Assembly (NCBI GenBank): GCA_947565255.1
Contig: CANOFI010000144.1
Location: forward strand, 1-6,252
From: an uncultured Lachnospiraceae bacterium
Lineage (GTDB): Bacteria; Bacillota; Clostridia; Lachnospirales; Lachnospiraceae
DNA: 6,252 nucleotides
Reading direction: 5' to 3'
In this document: positions 1 through 6,013 of the stretch, piece by piece
How the letters are laid out: each line of letters begins with the position of its first letter
How positions within the stretch are numbered: position 1 is the first letter of the stretch
Position numbers and translations under genes: made by a program
Notes under the pieces: generated by a model
The model's database searches: none
Told to the model about the DNA's origin: nothing
The model's input: the letters and a program-made list of their open reading frames with translations, nothing else

Positions 1-900
1 CCCGCCGGACAGATTTGTTCCGCCCTGTGCAACCGCCGTATCAATGGTATTAAAGCCTGCCGTTCTTGCAGTCACCGAACTGAACATGGATGTCAGAACT
101 GCCTCGGATGCCGGCATGTCTTTCATCAGATGGTCTTTTTCCAGCAGATAAAACAAAAGCGTCGAACCCACCAGAAGAATTGCTGTAAAACTAAGTACAA
201 TTTTCGTATGTAGCATATACTTTCTGAAATGCCATTTGTTTGTACTGACATCATCCCATACGACAAAACCAATACCTCCCATTATGATCAGACCCATCAG
301 CGTCAGATTCACAAGCCAGTCTGCCGAATAATCCACCATGGAGCAGTAAGCCTCCTTGAATCCCATCAAATCAATCCCCGCATTGCAAAAGGCAGAAACC
401 GAATGAAAAATACTATAATAAATGCCTTTTGCAAGCCCGAATTCCGGTATAAACCGAACAGATAACAATGCCGCCCCTGCCATTTCGACAAACAGTACGC
501 CCTTTGACACTTTTTTAACCAGCCGCACCACACCTCCAAGCTTCAGTGCACTGATGCTGTCCTGCAGAAGCCTGCGGTCCTTCAACGAAATTTTCCTTCT
601 TAAAATAATTGCAAACAATACCCCAATCATCACAAATCCCATTCCGCCGATTTGTATCATAAGCAATATGACCCACTGTCCAAACAAAGACCAGTGCTGA
701 AATGTATCCACAACTACCAGCCCGGTCACACAGGTAGATGTTGTAGACGTAAACAGACAATCCAGAAAATTCGTTGGCTGCCCGTCCCTGGACGCAATTG
801 GCAGGGATAAAAGAACAGCACCTGCTATAATAACCAGGAAAAAACCCATTGCAAGGAACTGCGTATATGTCATTCTCCGCATTCTTTTTTCTTCTTTCAT
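1..900 (-). CDS. TrkH/KtrB-family potassium uptake channel subunit, C-terminus cut off by window edge
   Basis: This gene encodes the membrane pore subunit of a Trk/Ktr potassium uptake system, which works with a cytoplasmic TrkA/KtrA nucleotide-binding subunit not seen here. Reading from 900 leftward gives 300 uninterrupted codons beginning MKEEKRMRRMTYTQF. Hydrophobic segments lie near residues 16-36, 73-100, 134-150, 196-216 and 233-253. Three of the four pore-loop repeats are visible: TSTTSTCVTGL (51-61), SVSAFCNAGID (167-177) and SVTARTAGFNT (275-285), each with the expected filter glycine. Family members are about 440-480 residues, so roughly two thirds is present and the fourth repeat lies outside. 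The ATG overlaps the uvrC stop as ATGA (897-900), pointing to translational coupling; an AAGGA lies 12 bases upstream, rather far, so internal ATGs at residues 7 or 10 cannot be excluded. The family is certain; choosing between KtrB and TrkH needs the missing part and the neighbouring gene. Confidence 0.95.
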   Translation of the reverse strand, partial: MKEEKRMRRMTYTQFLAMGFFLVIIAGAVLLSLPIASRDGQPTNFLDCLFTSTTSTCVTGLVVVDTFQHWSLFGQWVILLMIQIGGMGFVMIGVLFAIILRRKISLKDRRLLQDSISALKLGGVVRLVKKVSKGVLFVEMAGAALLSVRFIPEFGLAKGIYYSIFHSVSAFCNAGIDLMGFKEAYCSMVDYSADWLVNLTLMGLIIMGGIGFVVWDDVSTNKWHFRKYMLHTKIVLSFTAILLVGSTLLFYLLEKDHLMKDMPASEAVLTSMFSSVTARTAGFNTIDTAVAQGGTNLSGG

Positions 901-2789
901 TTTTCTTCGTAATCCTTCCTGTGGAAAAAGTCATACACAGCCTGTGCCGCCTTTTCATTCATGGCCGGAACCCGGAGCAGCTGTTCTGTCGTTGCTCCCC
1001 GAATCTCTTCTATAGAAGAAAAAGCCCGCATCAGTTCTTTTCGTCTCCGGGGACCGATTCCGGCAATATCATCCAAAATAGAATGTACCTGCTCTTTGCC
1101 CCTGAGATTCCTGTGAAAGGTAATCGCAAACCGGTGCGCCTCATCCTGTATTCTTGTTATCAGTTTAAACCCTTCTGAAAATTTGTCAATCCTTATTTCC
1201 TGGTCTTCATAGTAAAGCCCTCTTGTTCTGTGGTTATCATCCTTTACCATGCCGCAGACAGGAATATCCAGTTTAAGCCTTTCTAACACAGCCTGCGCGA
1301 TATGGACCTGTCCCTTCCCGCCGTCCATCATAATCAGATCCGGAAATTTCGTGAAACTACCCATCTCCTCATCTTTCTGTTTTTTCTGAAGCTGCCTGCG
1401 TTCTTCCATTCCATGCGTAAAACGCCGCGTCAGGACCTCCTCCATGCTGGCATAGTCATTCGGTCCCTCCACGGACCGAATCCGGAACCGCCTGTAATCA
1501 CTGCGCTTTGGCTTTCCCTTTTCATATACAACCATAGAGCCGACCGCCTGAAAACCGCTTATATTTGAAATATCAAACGCCTCAATGCGGCTTAGGTTCG
1601 TCATGCCTAACAGTTGCTGTATTTCTTTTAAAGCGCCAATTGTGCGTCCTTCCTCCCGCCTTAGTTTTTCTTTGTCCTGGCTGAGCACCAGATGCGCATT
1701 TTTCCCTGCAAGCTCCACCAGCTTTTCTTTTATGCCTTTTTTGGGCAGCCGGATATACACGCGCTGCCCTTTTTTTTCAGACAGCCATTCCTCCAGCAGC
1801 TGGACGTCCTCCATGGCTTCCCCAACCATAATCTCTTTTGGGAGAAAAGGCGTACCGCCGTAATATTGTTTCATAAAATTAGATAATACTTCCCCCGGCG
1901 GCTCCTCCAGCATTGCATGCACAAAAAAATGTTCTCTTCCGACCAGCCTGCCGCCCCGGATAAAAAACACCTGCACCACCGCATCTTCCCCATCCACTGC
2001 AATGGCAGCCACATCCTTGTCCTCTCCGTCAAAGCTGGTTATTTTCTGTTTCTGTGCAATCTGCTTCACGCTCTGCAGCAGTTCGCGGTACTCAATCGCC
2101 CGCTCAAACTCCAGCGCTTCCGAAGCATATTTCATCTTCTCCTGCAGCTCTTTTATCACGCCGCCATAATCTCCGCTCAAAAACCGGAGCGCTTTCTGAA
2201 TCTGTTCCTGATACTGCTCCTTTGTCACGTACCCCTGACAGGGAGCCTGACACTGCTTAATATGATAGTTCAAGCACGGCCGGTCCTTTCCCACATCCCG
2301 GGGAAGGACACGGTTGCAGGAACGGATGGCATACAGCTTTCTTAAAAGGTCAATGACCTCCTTCACTGCACCGGCGCTGGTATAGGGACCAAAATATCTG
2401 GATTTATCCTTTTTCATGGTGCGGGAAAACAGGACTCTCGGATAGTCTTCACTCACTGTCACTTTAATAAACGGATACGTCTTATCGTCCACAAGCATTG
2501 TATTATATTTGGGACGGTGCTCCTTAATCAGGTTGCACTCCAGCACAAGCGCTTCAAGCTCCGAATCTGTAATGATATATTCAAACCGTACAATCCGCTC
2601 CACCATCTGTTCGATTTTCGGACCACGCCGCTGCGTGCGGCTTTTCTGGAAATACTGCCTTACCCTGTTTTTCAGGCTGATTGCCTTTCCTACATAAATA
2701 ATCTCATCGGAAGCGTCATGCATAATGTACACTCCCGGCTTTGCCGGGAGCTTTTTCAATTCCTCTTCTATGTCAAATATGGTTTCCAT
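897..2789 (-). CDS. uvrC: UvrC, excinuclease ABC subunit C
   Basis: UvrC makes both incisions beside a DNA lesion after UvrA and UvrB have located it, in cytoplasmic nucleotide excision repair. All family domains are present at normal length (630 residues). A GIY-YIG nuclease sits at about 15-95 (GVY 19-21, YVG 32-34, R42, probable catalytic E79). Four cysteines at 158, 172, 180 and 184 match the [4Fe-4S] ligand pattern reported for UvrC. A UVR motif that contacts UvrB lies at about 208-243. The C-terminal RNase H-like nuclease has D406 (AFDIS), D489 (MMDGGKGQ) and H552 (AHRFAI). Helix-hairpin-helix DNA-binding motifs fill about 571-625. The ATG at 2787-2789 has AAAAGG ten bases upstream and lies 26 bases after the dehydrogenase stop; the stop overlaps the next ATG (ATGA). 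This suggests expression as part of that transcript. Nothing looks damaged. Confidence 0.98.
   Translation of the reverse strand: METIFDIEEELKKLPAKPGVYIMHDASDEIIYVGKAISLKNRVRQYFQKSRTQRRGPKIEQMVERIVRFEYIITDSELEALVLECNLIKEHRPKYNTMLVDDKTYPFIKVTVSEDYPRVLFSRTMKKDKSRYFGPYTSAGAVKEVIDLLRKLYAIRSCNRVLPRDVGKDRPCLNYHIKQCQAPCQGYVTKEQYQEQIQKALRFLSGDYGGVIKELQEKMKYASEALEFERAIEYRELLQSVKQIAQKQKITSFDGEDKDVAAIAVDGEDAVVQVFFIRGGRLVGREHFFVHAMLEEPPGEVLSNFMKQYYGGTPFLPKEIMVGEAMEDVQLLEEWLSEKKGQRVYIRLPKKGIKEKLVELAGKNAHLVLSQDKEKLRREEGRTIGALKEIQQLLGMTNLSRIEAFDISNISGFQAVGSMVVYEKGKPKRSDYRRFRIRSVEGPNDYASMEEVLTRRFTHGMEERRQLQKKQKDEEMGSFTKFPDLIMMDGGKGQVHIAQAVLERLKLDIPVCGMVKDDNHRTRGLYYEDQEIRIDKFSEGFKLITRIQDEAHRFAITFHRNLRGKEQVHSILDDIAGIGPRRRKELMRAFSSIEEIRGATTEQLLRVPAMNEKAAQAVYDFFHRKDYEEK
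2732..2757 (+). terminator. Terminator-like hairpin inside uvrC, plus-strand orientation
   Basis: A perfect 8-base-pair GC-rich stem (CTCCCGGC at 2732-2739 and GCCGGGAG at 2743-2750) with a TTT loop is followed at once by CTTTTTC. Read on the plus strand this has the form of an intrinsic terminator. It lies within uvrC codons for the conserved LPAKPGV stretch, so protein constraint may explain it. On the minus-strand mRNA the same hairpin forms about 40 bases after the uvrC start codon, without a U tract. No plus-strand transcript is otherwise supported, so the terminator role is uncertain. Confidence 0.35.
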
Positions 2790-2815
2790 CGGTTTGCTGC
2801 CTTTTCTCTCACTGC

Positions 2816-4432
2816 TTATTCACACACATATTTTTTTAATGTATTGCGAACCGCACCTTTTCCTGCCACCAGTTCGGAAAACAGCTCCTCTATCTTCCCG
2901 CCGAGTCCCGCTTTGTACAAATCGACACCGAATATTTTTTCATCCGACAAAATCGGCTGCAGCTTCGCGTGAAAATCGCCGCTGTCGCCCAATTTGATAT
3001 CCTTTACATAAGCACAGACGCGCTCAAGCATCGGGTCTGGACTGAGTTCAAATGTCTCTCCGTTATCATCCACCGCCATCAGATAACGGCACCAGCCCGC
3101 AAGCACAAGTGGAATCAGCTTTAAGTTAGATACGTCTAACTCTGAATTTTCCGCATAGGCCTTAATTGTCTCGCCAAAGCGGATGGACAGTTTTTGTGAC
3201 GTGTCTGTAGCAATGCGCTGCGGCGTATCCGGCATAAACGGATTTGGAAAACGGACCTGCAGTACCTCATCTATAAATGCTTTCGGATCCAGAATTCCGG
3301 GATTGACCACAACCGGAAGCCCTTCCACATATCCAATGGTTTCCACCAGCTTTTTCAGTTGTTCATCTTCCATTTCCTTATAAATAGACGTATATCCCAG
3401 CAGACAGCCGTAAACTGCCAGCGCTGTATGAAGCGGGTTCAGGCAGGTGCATACCTTCATCTTCTCTACCTTGTCCACTGTCTCCCTGTCCGTAAATATG
3501 ATTCCTGCCTCGTCTAAATTGGGCCTGCCATTCGGAAATGCATCTTCAATTACAAGATACTGTGGCTCCTCGGCGTTTACAAAAGGCGCCACGTACGTAT
3601 TTTTGCTCGTGACCTTGGCCTCAACATCCTCAAACCCGCATTCCTTCAGCATTTCTTTTACACTTTCATCCGGTCTCGGCGTTATTTTGTCAATCATTGA
3701 CCACGTGAAGGAAATCTTGTTTTTATCGGAAATATACGCAAGAAATCCTTCATTTACCAGCTTTTTCTCTTCCCATTTTTTTGCAAATGCCTCTACTGCC
3801 TCAAAAAGCCGTGTTCCATTGTGAGAACAGTTGTCCATACTGACCATGGCGACCGGAAGCGCTCCGTTTGTGAACCGCTCATACAATAGCGACACAAGCT
3901 TTCCGATGTAGCTGGCCGGCTTTTCCGGGCCGTTCTCAAAATCTTTCTCCACATCTGGAAGCTGCTCTCCTTTTGCATTGGTCAGACAGTAACCCTTTTC
4001 CGTAATTGTGAAACTGACCATCTTCAGTGTGGGGGCACAAAAGATTTCTTTCAGCCTTCCAAAATCTTTTTCATTGTGGCTGTCGGCACGAAGCGCTTCG
4101 ACAACGCTTCCGATTACCGTCTTTTCAATTGTTCCATTGGACTTCAGCGTCACGAGAAGGCCAAGGTTATCGTGCGGGTCATACATTTTATCGATGATTT
4201 CATAGTCGTATCCCTCCGCCACAATAATTCCGGTTTTTGCCTTTCCCTCGTTCAAAAGCTTCTGCTGGACTGCCGCCGGAAATGCCCTGAAAATATTGCC
4301 CGCCCCAAAATGAATCCACTCAGGGTTTTCTTTTGTTTCCTTTTCCACTGCCTCACGGTCAAACTGCGGCAGCGCAAACCCTGCCTTTTCCCATACGGCA
4401 GTGTCCTGTAATTGCTGCATATTTAATTTCAT
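2816..4432 (-). CDS. Mannitol dehydrogenase-family NAD(P)-dependent oxidoreductase, probably fructuronate reductase-like
   Basis: This is a 538-residue member of the long-chain polyol dehydrogenase family, which includes mannitol 2-dehydrogenase, fructuronate reductase (UxuB) and tagaturonate reductase. These cytoplasmic enzymes interconvert a keto sugar or keto sugar acid and its alcohol with NAD(H) or NADP(H). The Rossmann nucleotide-binding loop is HFGAGNIFRAF (41-51). The family signature SMDNCSHNG is at 188-196. The catalytic segment KVCTCLNPLHTALAVYG (316-332) carries N322 and H325 with K316 upstream, as expected for the Lys-Asn-His active site. The length is at the long end of the family, as often in Clostridia. 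The ATG at 4430-4432 has AAAGGA nine bases upstream, and a clear promoter precedes it, so it heads the transcript continuing into uvrC. The exact substrate cannot be read from sequence and no uronate genes are visible alongside; fructuronate reductase is my best guess. Confidence 0.88.
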   Translation of the reverse strand: MKLNMQQLQDTAVWEKAGFALPQFDREAVEKETKENPEWIHFGAGNIFRAFPAAVQQKLLNEGKAKTGIIVAEGYDYEIIDKMYDPHDNLGLLVTLKSNGTIEKTVIGSVVEALRADSHNEKDFGRLKEIFCAPTLKMVSFTITEKGYCLTNAKGEQLPDVEKDFENGPEKPASYIGKLVSLLYERFTNGALPVAMVSMDNCSHNGTRLFEAVEAFAKKWEEKKLVNEGFLAYISDKNKISFTWSMIDKITPRPDESVKEMLKECGFEDVEAKVTSKNTYVAPFVNAEEPQYLVIEDAFPNGRPNLDEAGIIFTDRETVDKVEKMKVCTCLNPLHTALAVYGCLLGYTSIYKEMEDEQLKKLVETIGYVEGLPVVVNPGILDPKAFIDEVLQVRFPNPFMPDTPQRIATDTSQKLSIRFGETIKAYAENSELDVSNLKLIPLVLAGWCRYLMAVDDNGETFELSPDPMLERVCAYVKDIKLGDSGDFHAKLQPILSDEKIFGVDLYKAGLGGKIEELFSELVAGKGAVRNTLKKYVCE

Positions 4433-4469
4433 CGGTTCCCATCCTTTCTTTATCTGGTTTTTAACTCAA

Positions 4470-4487
4470 TACTATATGTGTACTATA
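4470..4487 (-). repeat. Direct repeat TATAGTA, period 11, over the -10 and start region
   Basis: TATAGTA occurs twice on the minus strand (4481-4487 and 4470-4476), eleven bases apart, close to one helical turn. The upstream copy is the -10 box and the second lies over the expected transcription start. It could be a tandem -10 element or two regulator half-sites; chance is possible in AT-rich DNA. Confidence 0.35.
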
Positions 4488-4510
4488 CCATAATTTCCCA
4501 ATATTCACAA
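4482..4510 (-). promoter_or_regulatory. Promoter of the dehydrogenase-uvrC-trkH transcript
   Basis: On the minus strand, TTGTGA (-35, 4505-4510) and TATAGT (-10, 4482-4487) are separated by exactly 17 bases, with an extended -10 TGG just upstream of the -10 box. Initiation would fall near 4475, giving a leader of about 42 bases before the ATG at 4432. It resembles a sigma-A promoter. Confidence 0.75.
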
Positions 4511-4522
4511 TGCGTTTTGTGA
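4505..4522. promoter_or_regulatory. Operator-like inverted repeat covering the -35 box
   Basis: TCACAA (4505-4510) and TTGTGA (4517-4522) form a perfect inverted repeat with a six-base spacer, TGCGTT on the plus strand. One arm is exactly the -35 hexamer of the dehydrogenase promoter, so a bound regulator would block RNA polymerase. The half-site order is the reverse of the CRP/FNR arrangement (TGTGA-N6-TCACA), so a CRP-type factor is not implied. The regulator is unknown; a sugar-responsive repressor would fit the downstream enzyme. Confidence 0.4.
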
Positions 4523-4533
4523 TACAATCTATA

Positions 4534-4752
4534 TTATTTTACCTTGTTTTCTTCTTTATCCGTCTTTTTGCTTTTCTTTTTTTCTTCCAGATAGCCGTCC
4601 ACTATTTTTTCTACCCGCTCCTTTGACAGCGGATAATGAAATTCCTTTATAATTCGGTCGGCTGTATAGCCTTTATCGACCAGATGCCGTATGGCGTCTC
4701 CATATGCAAAATTTTGTACAAAATCCGCCAGCGCTTCTTCAAAATATCCCAT
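4534..4752 (-). CDS. Small lysine-tailed protein, 72 residues, unknown function
   Basis: I do not recognise this protein. It begins MGYFEEALADFVQNFAYGDA and ends in a strongly charged tail rich in lysine and glutamate (about residues 55-72). The middle, roughly residues 19-54, alternates predicted helices around GYTADRIIKEF and LSKERVEKIVDGYL, which resembles a small helix-turn-helix fold; this is inference from composition and spacing. The ATG at 4752 is chosen because AAGGAG lies eight bases upstream. An upstream in-frame GTG at 4773 would add seven residues but would place that ribosome binding site inside the gene. It follows the 54-residue ORF by 95 bases and is separated from the dehydrogenase gene by about 100 bases containing that gene's promoter. 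No signal peptide or membrane segment is seen. A cytoplasmic, possibly nucleic-acid-binding role is plausible but unproven. Confidence 0.8.
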   Translation of the reverse strand: MGYFEEALADFVQNFAYGDAIRHLVDKGYTADRIIKEFHYPLSKERVEKIVDGYLEEKKKSKKTDKEENKVK

Positions 4753-4760
4753 GCCCGATT

Positions 4761-4766
4761 CTCCTT
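4761..4766 (-). promoter_or_regulatory. Ribosome binding site fixing the start of the 72-residue protein
   Basis: AAGGAG on the minus strand lies eight bases before the ATG at 4752. Its quality and spacing favour this ATG over the in-frame GTG at 4773. Confidence 0.8.
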
Positions 4767-4805
4767 CTTTCACAACTCAGGTGCTTTTAACAGCATCCTT
4801 TCCCA

Positions 4806-4814
4806 ATTTTAGCA
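4806..4814 (-). promoter_or_regulatory. Possible extended -10 promoter for the 72-residue protein gene
   Basis: TGCTAAAAT on the minus strand matches an extended -10 element (TGn plus TAAAAT). There is no good -35 hexamer 16-18 bases upstream. Initiation would be near 4799, leaving a leader of about 47 bases. The gene may instead be read through from the acetyltransferase operon. Confidence 0.35.
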
Positions 4815-4847
4815 CCAGATATTTTCAGAAGCTATTCTTTTAACCGT

Positions 4848-5012
4848 TTATTTCTTTGGTGCTATTCCAATCCGCTCCATATCCAAACGAAATAACTCAT
4901 ACGGATATCCATACGCCTCAAATCCTTCCGGCTGACAGATATCCCTGTTAAGATACTCGCTCAATTTCCGCTGATAATTTGTCTCTTTCTCCAATTTCCA
5001 TATTCTACTCAC
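4848..5012 (-). CDS. Small protein of 54 residues overlapping the acetyltransferase stop, unknown function
   Basis: An open frame of 54 codons starts at a GTG (5010-5012) that overlaps the acetyltransferase stop as GTGA, and ends at TAA (4848-4850). It begins MSRIWKLEKETNYQRK and ends MERIGIAPKK. The sequence is charged and aromatic, with a GFEAYGYPYELF stretch (30-41), and has the look of a soluble protein rather than random translation. Translation would depend on coupling to the upstream gene; AGGA lies only a few bases before the GTG, too close to be a good independent site. I do not recognise the family. It could instead be a remnant of a longer gene whose 5' part is lost, but the overlap with the preceding stop is typical of genuine operon partners. 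Confidence 0.6.
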   Translation of the reverse strand: MSRIWKLEKETNYQRKLSEYLNRDICQPEGFEAYGYPYELFRLDMERIGIAPKK

Positions 5013-5773
5013 CATCCTAATGTGCAGCTCATTTCATGCCATTCTTCACCACCCCATGTTGAATTAGCAATTCCACGATCCATAAAACCGAATTTCTTAT
5101 ACATTTTTACTTTTGACTTCAGGCAGGTAAGAACTACCTCGCGTCTGCTTTTTTCCCTTTCTCTGCGCAGATACTGATATACAAGTTCTCTGCCGAGTCC
5201 CTGTCTTCGATACTCCGGCAGCACATCTAATCCAAGCAGCATAACATTTTTCCCTTCCGGGTTATGCAGACCGGCATCTGTAAAAAATTCATCTCTGAAA
5301 CGATATTCATCCGTAGCAATTCCATTCAAAAATCCAGCAATCTTCCCGGTTTCTTTGTCTACTGCTACCAAAAACAATTCTTGTGCTGCCTCGGTTCTTT
5401 CTATCATACTTTTTTCTGAACATGCTTCATTCGGTGGAAAACAAATCTGTTCAATCGCAACGGCCTGTCTGATTTCACTATGCTCTATATTCCTAAATTC
5501 AAACTTTTCTAAAATGTCCTTATCAGCTAAATTATATTCAGCAAGCAACTGTCTCGCCTTTTCCTTACCTTCTTCCGATAAATACACACATTTACTCTTT
5601 TTGGGCTGATACAGTAATTCCTCCTGCTCCAATTCTTCTAACGTATCAAAGTCATATCCCTTCCAACTGTTTTCTAAATATTTGCAAAACTCATTATGAT
5701 CCTGAAATCTTGTAAGGTATATGAGCATAAGTGATAATTCTTTCATCGCCTGTTTCCTTGTTTTTTTCTCCAT
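5009..5773 (-). CDS. DUF6429-like domain fused to GNAT-family N-acetyltransferase
   Basis: This 254-residue cytoplasmic protein has two parts. Residues about 10-80 (MKELSLMLIYL, then WKGYDFDTLEELEQEELL and KCVYLSEEGKEKARQLL) resemble DUF6429, a small family of unknown function whose helix plus hairpin layout suggests a winged-helix-like fold (inference). Residues about 91-254 are a GNAT acetyltransferase, which transfers acetyl from acetyl-CoA to an amine. Motif A is VLPEYRRQGLGREL (184-197), with the acetyl-CoA pyrophosphate loop at 190-194, and Y224 in KMYKKFGF is the usual general acid position. The EQICFPPNEAC segment (108-118) recalls arylalkylamine acetyltransferase-like members. The substrate is unknown. 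The ATG at 5773 has AGGA five bases upstream; an internal ATG at residue 10 (5746) has AAGGA at eight bases and begins exactly at the DUF6429 part, so the true start could be there. It follows the 37-residue ORF by 20 bases. Confidence 0.9.
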   Translation of the reverse strand: MEKKTRKQAMKELSLMLIYLTRFQDHNEFCKYLENSWKGYDFDTLEELEQEELLYQPKKSKCVYLSEEGKEKARQLLAEYNLADKDILEKFEFRNIEHSEIRQAVAIEQICFPPNEACSEKSMIERTEAAQELFLVAVDKETGKIAGFLNGIATDEYRFRDEFFTDAGLHNPEGKNVMLLGLDVLPEYRRQGLGRELVYQYLRREREKSRREVVLTCLKSKVKMYKKFGFMDRGIANSTWGGEEWHEMSCTLGW

Positions 5774-5793
5774 ATTCGTCCTGCCTTTACTTT

Positions 5794-5907
5794 TTACAAT
5801 ACATTCCTCTCTTCATGTCCATATGTGTATCCGGCTTTTCTAAAATCCACAATCTTTTCCTCTCGTTCCATATCATTATTATCCATCAAAAGTTCACACT
5901 GTGGCAT
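5794..5907 (-). CDS. Small ORF of 37 residues, first gene or leader peptide of the acetyltransferase operon
   Basis: The ORF starts at ATG 5905-5907 and ends at TAA 5794-5796, encoding MPQCELLMDNNDMEREEKIV followed by a short tail ending in HEERNVL. AAAGGAG lies eight bases before the ATG, the best ribosome binding site in the window. The frame is open upstream to an ATG at 5979, but that lies at the expected transcription start of the promoter, so the longer 61-residue version is unlikely. It ends 20 bases before the acetyltransferase start. The product is acidic and soluble in character, with no signal peptide or membrane segment and no run of a single amino acid that would mark a classical attenuation leader. 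I do not recognise it. It may be a small functional partner, a leader that sets up translation, or a decayed gene. Confidence 0.6.
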   Translation of the reverse strand: MPQCELLMDNNDMEREEKIVDFRKAGYTYGHEERNVL

Positions 5908-5915
5908 AATTAATT

Positions 5916-5922
5916 CTCCTTT
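5916..5922 (-). promoter_or_regulatory. Ribosome binding site of the 37-residue ORF
   Basis: AAAGGAG on the minus strand, eight bases before the ATG at 5907, separated by AATTAATT. It decides the start against the in-frame ATG at 5979. Confidence 0.8.
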
Positions 5923-5984
5923 AAAATAATTCCAGAAAAAGACTTCTATTGAATCCAGCTGCATGAAACGCTCTCTCATTCAAT

Positions 5985-6013
5985 ATCCTATCATAAAGTG
6001 TCTCTTTTTTCAA
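5985..6013 (-). promoter_or_regulatory. Promoter of the small-ORF and acetyltransferase cluster
   Basis: On the minus strand, TTGAAA (-35, 6008-6013) and TAGGAT (-10, 5985-5990) are 17 bases apart, with an extended -10 TGA directly before the -10 box. Initiation near 5978 would give a leader of about 70 bases before the ATG at 5907. Confidence 0.65.

Noticed and set aside
515..958. Minus-strand 147-codon open frame
   Set aside because: It is the shifted-frame shadow of the TrkH/KtrB gene; the true frame from 900 shows pore loops and membrane segments.
1917..2345. Plus-strand 142-codon open frame
   Set aside because: It lies antisense inside uvrC, has no family features, and uvrC is intact with all catalytic motifs.
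4505..4522. CRP/FNR site
   Set aside because: The half-sites are in the opposite order (TCACAA-N6-TTGTGA instead of TGTGA-N6-TCACA).
4534..5773. GNAT toxin with small antitoxin
   Set aside because: Known GNAT toxins are about 160-180 residues and pair with an upstream DNA-binding antitoxin; the 37-residue ORF here is not of that type and the enzyme has an extra domain.
5794..5979. 61-residue version of the small ORF starting at 5979
   Set aside because: That ATG lies at or before the expected transcription start, and the ideal ribosome binding site points to the ATG at 5907.
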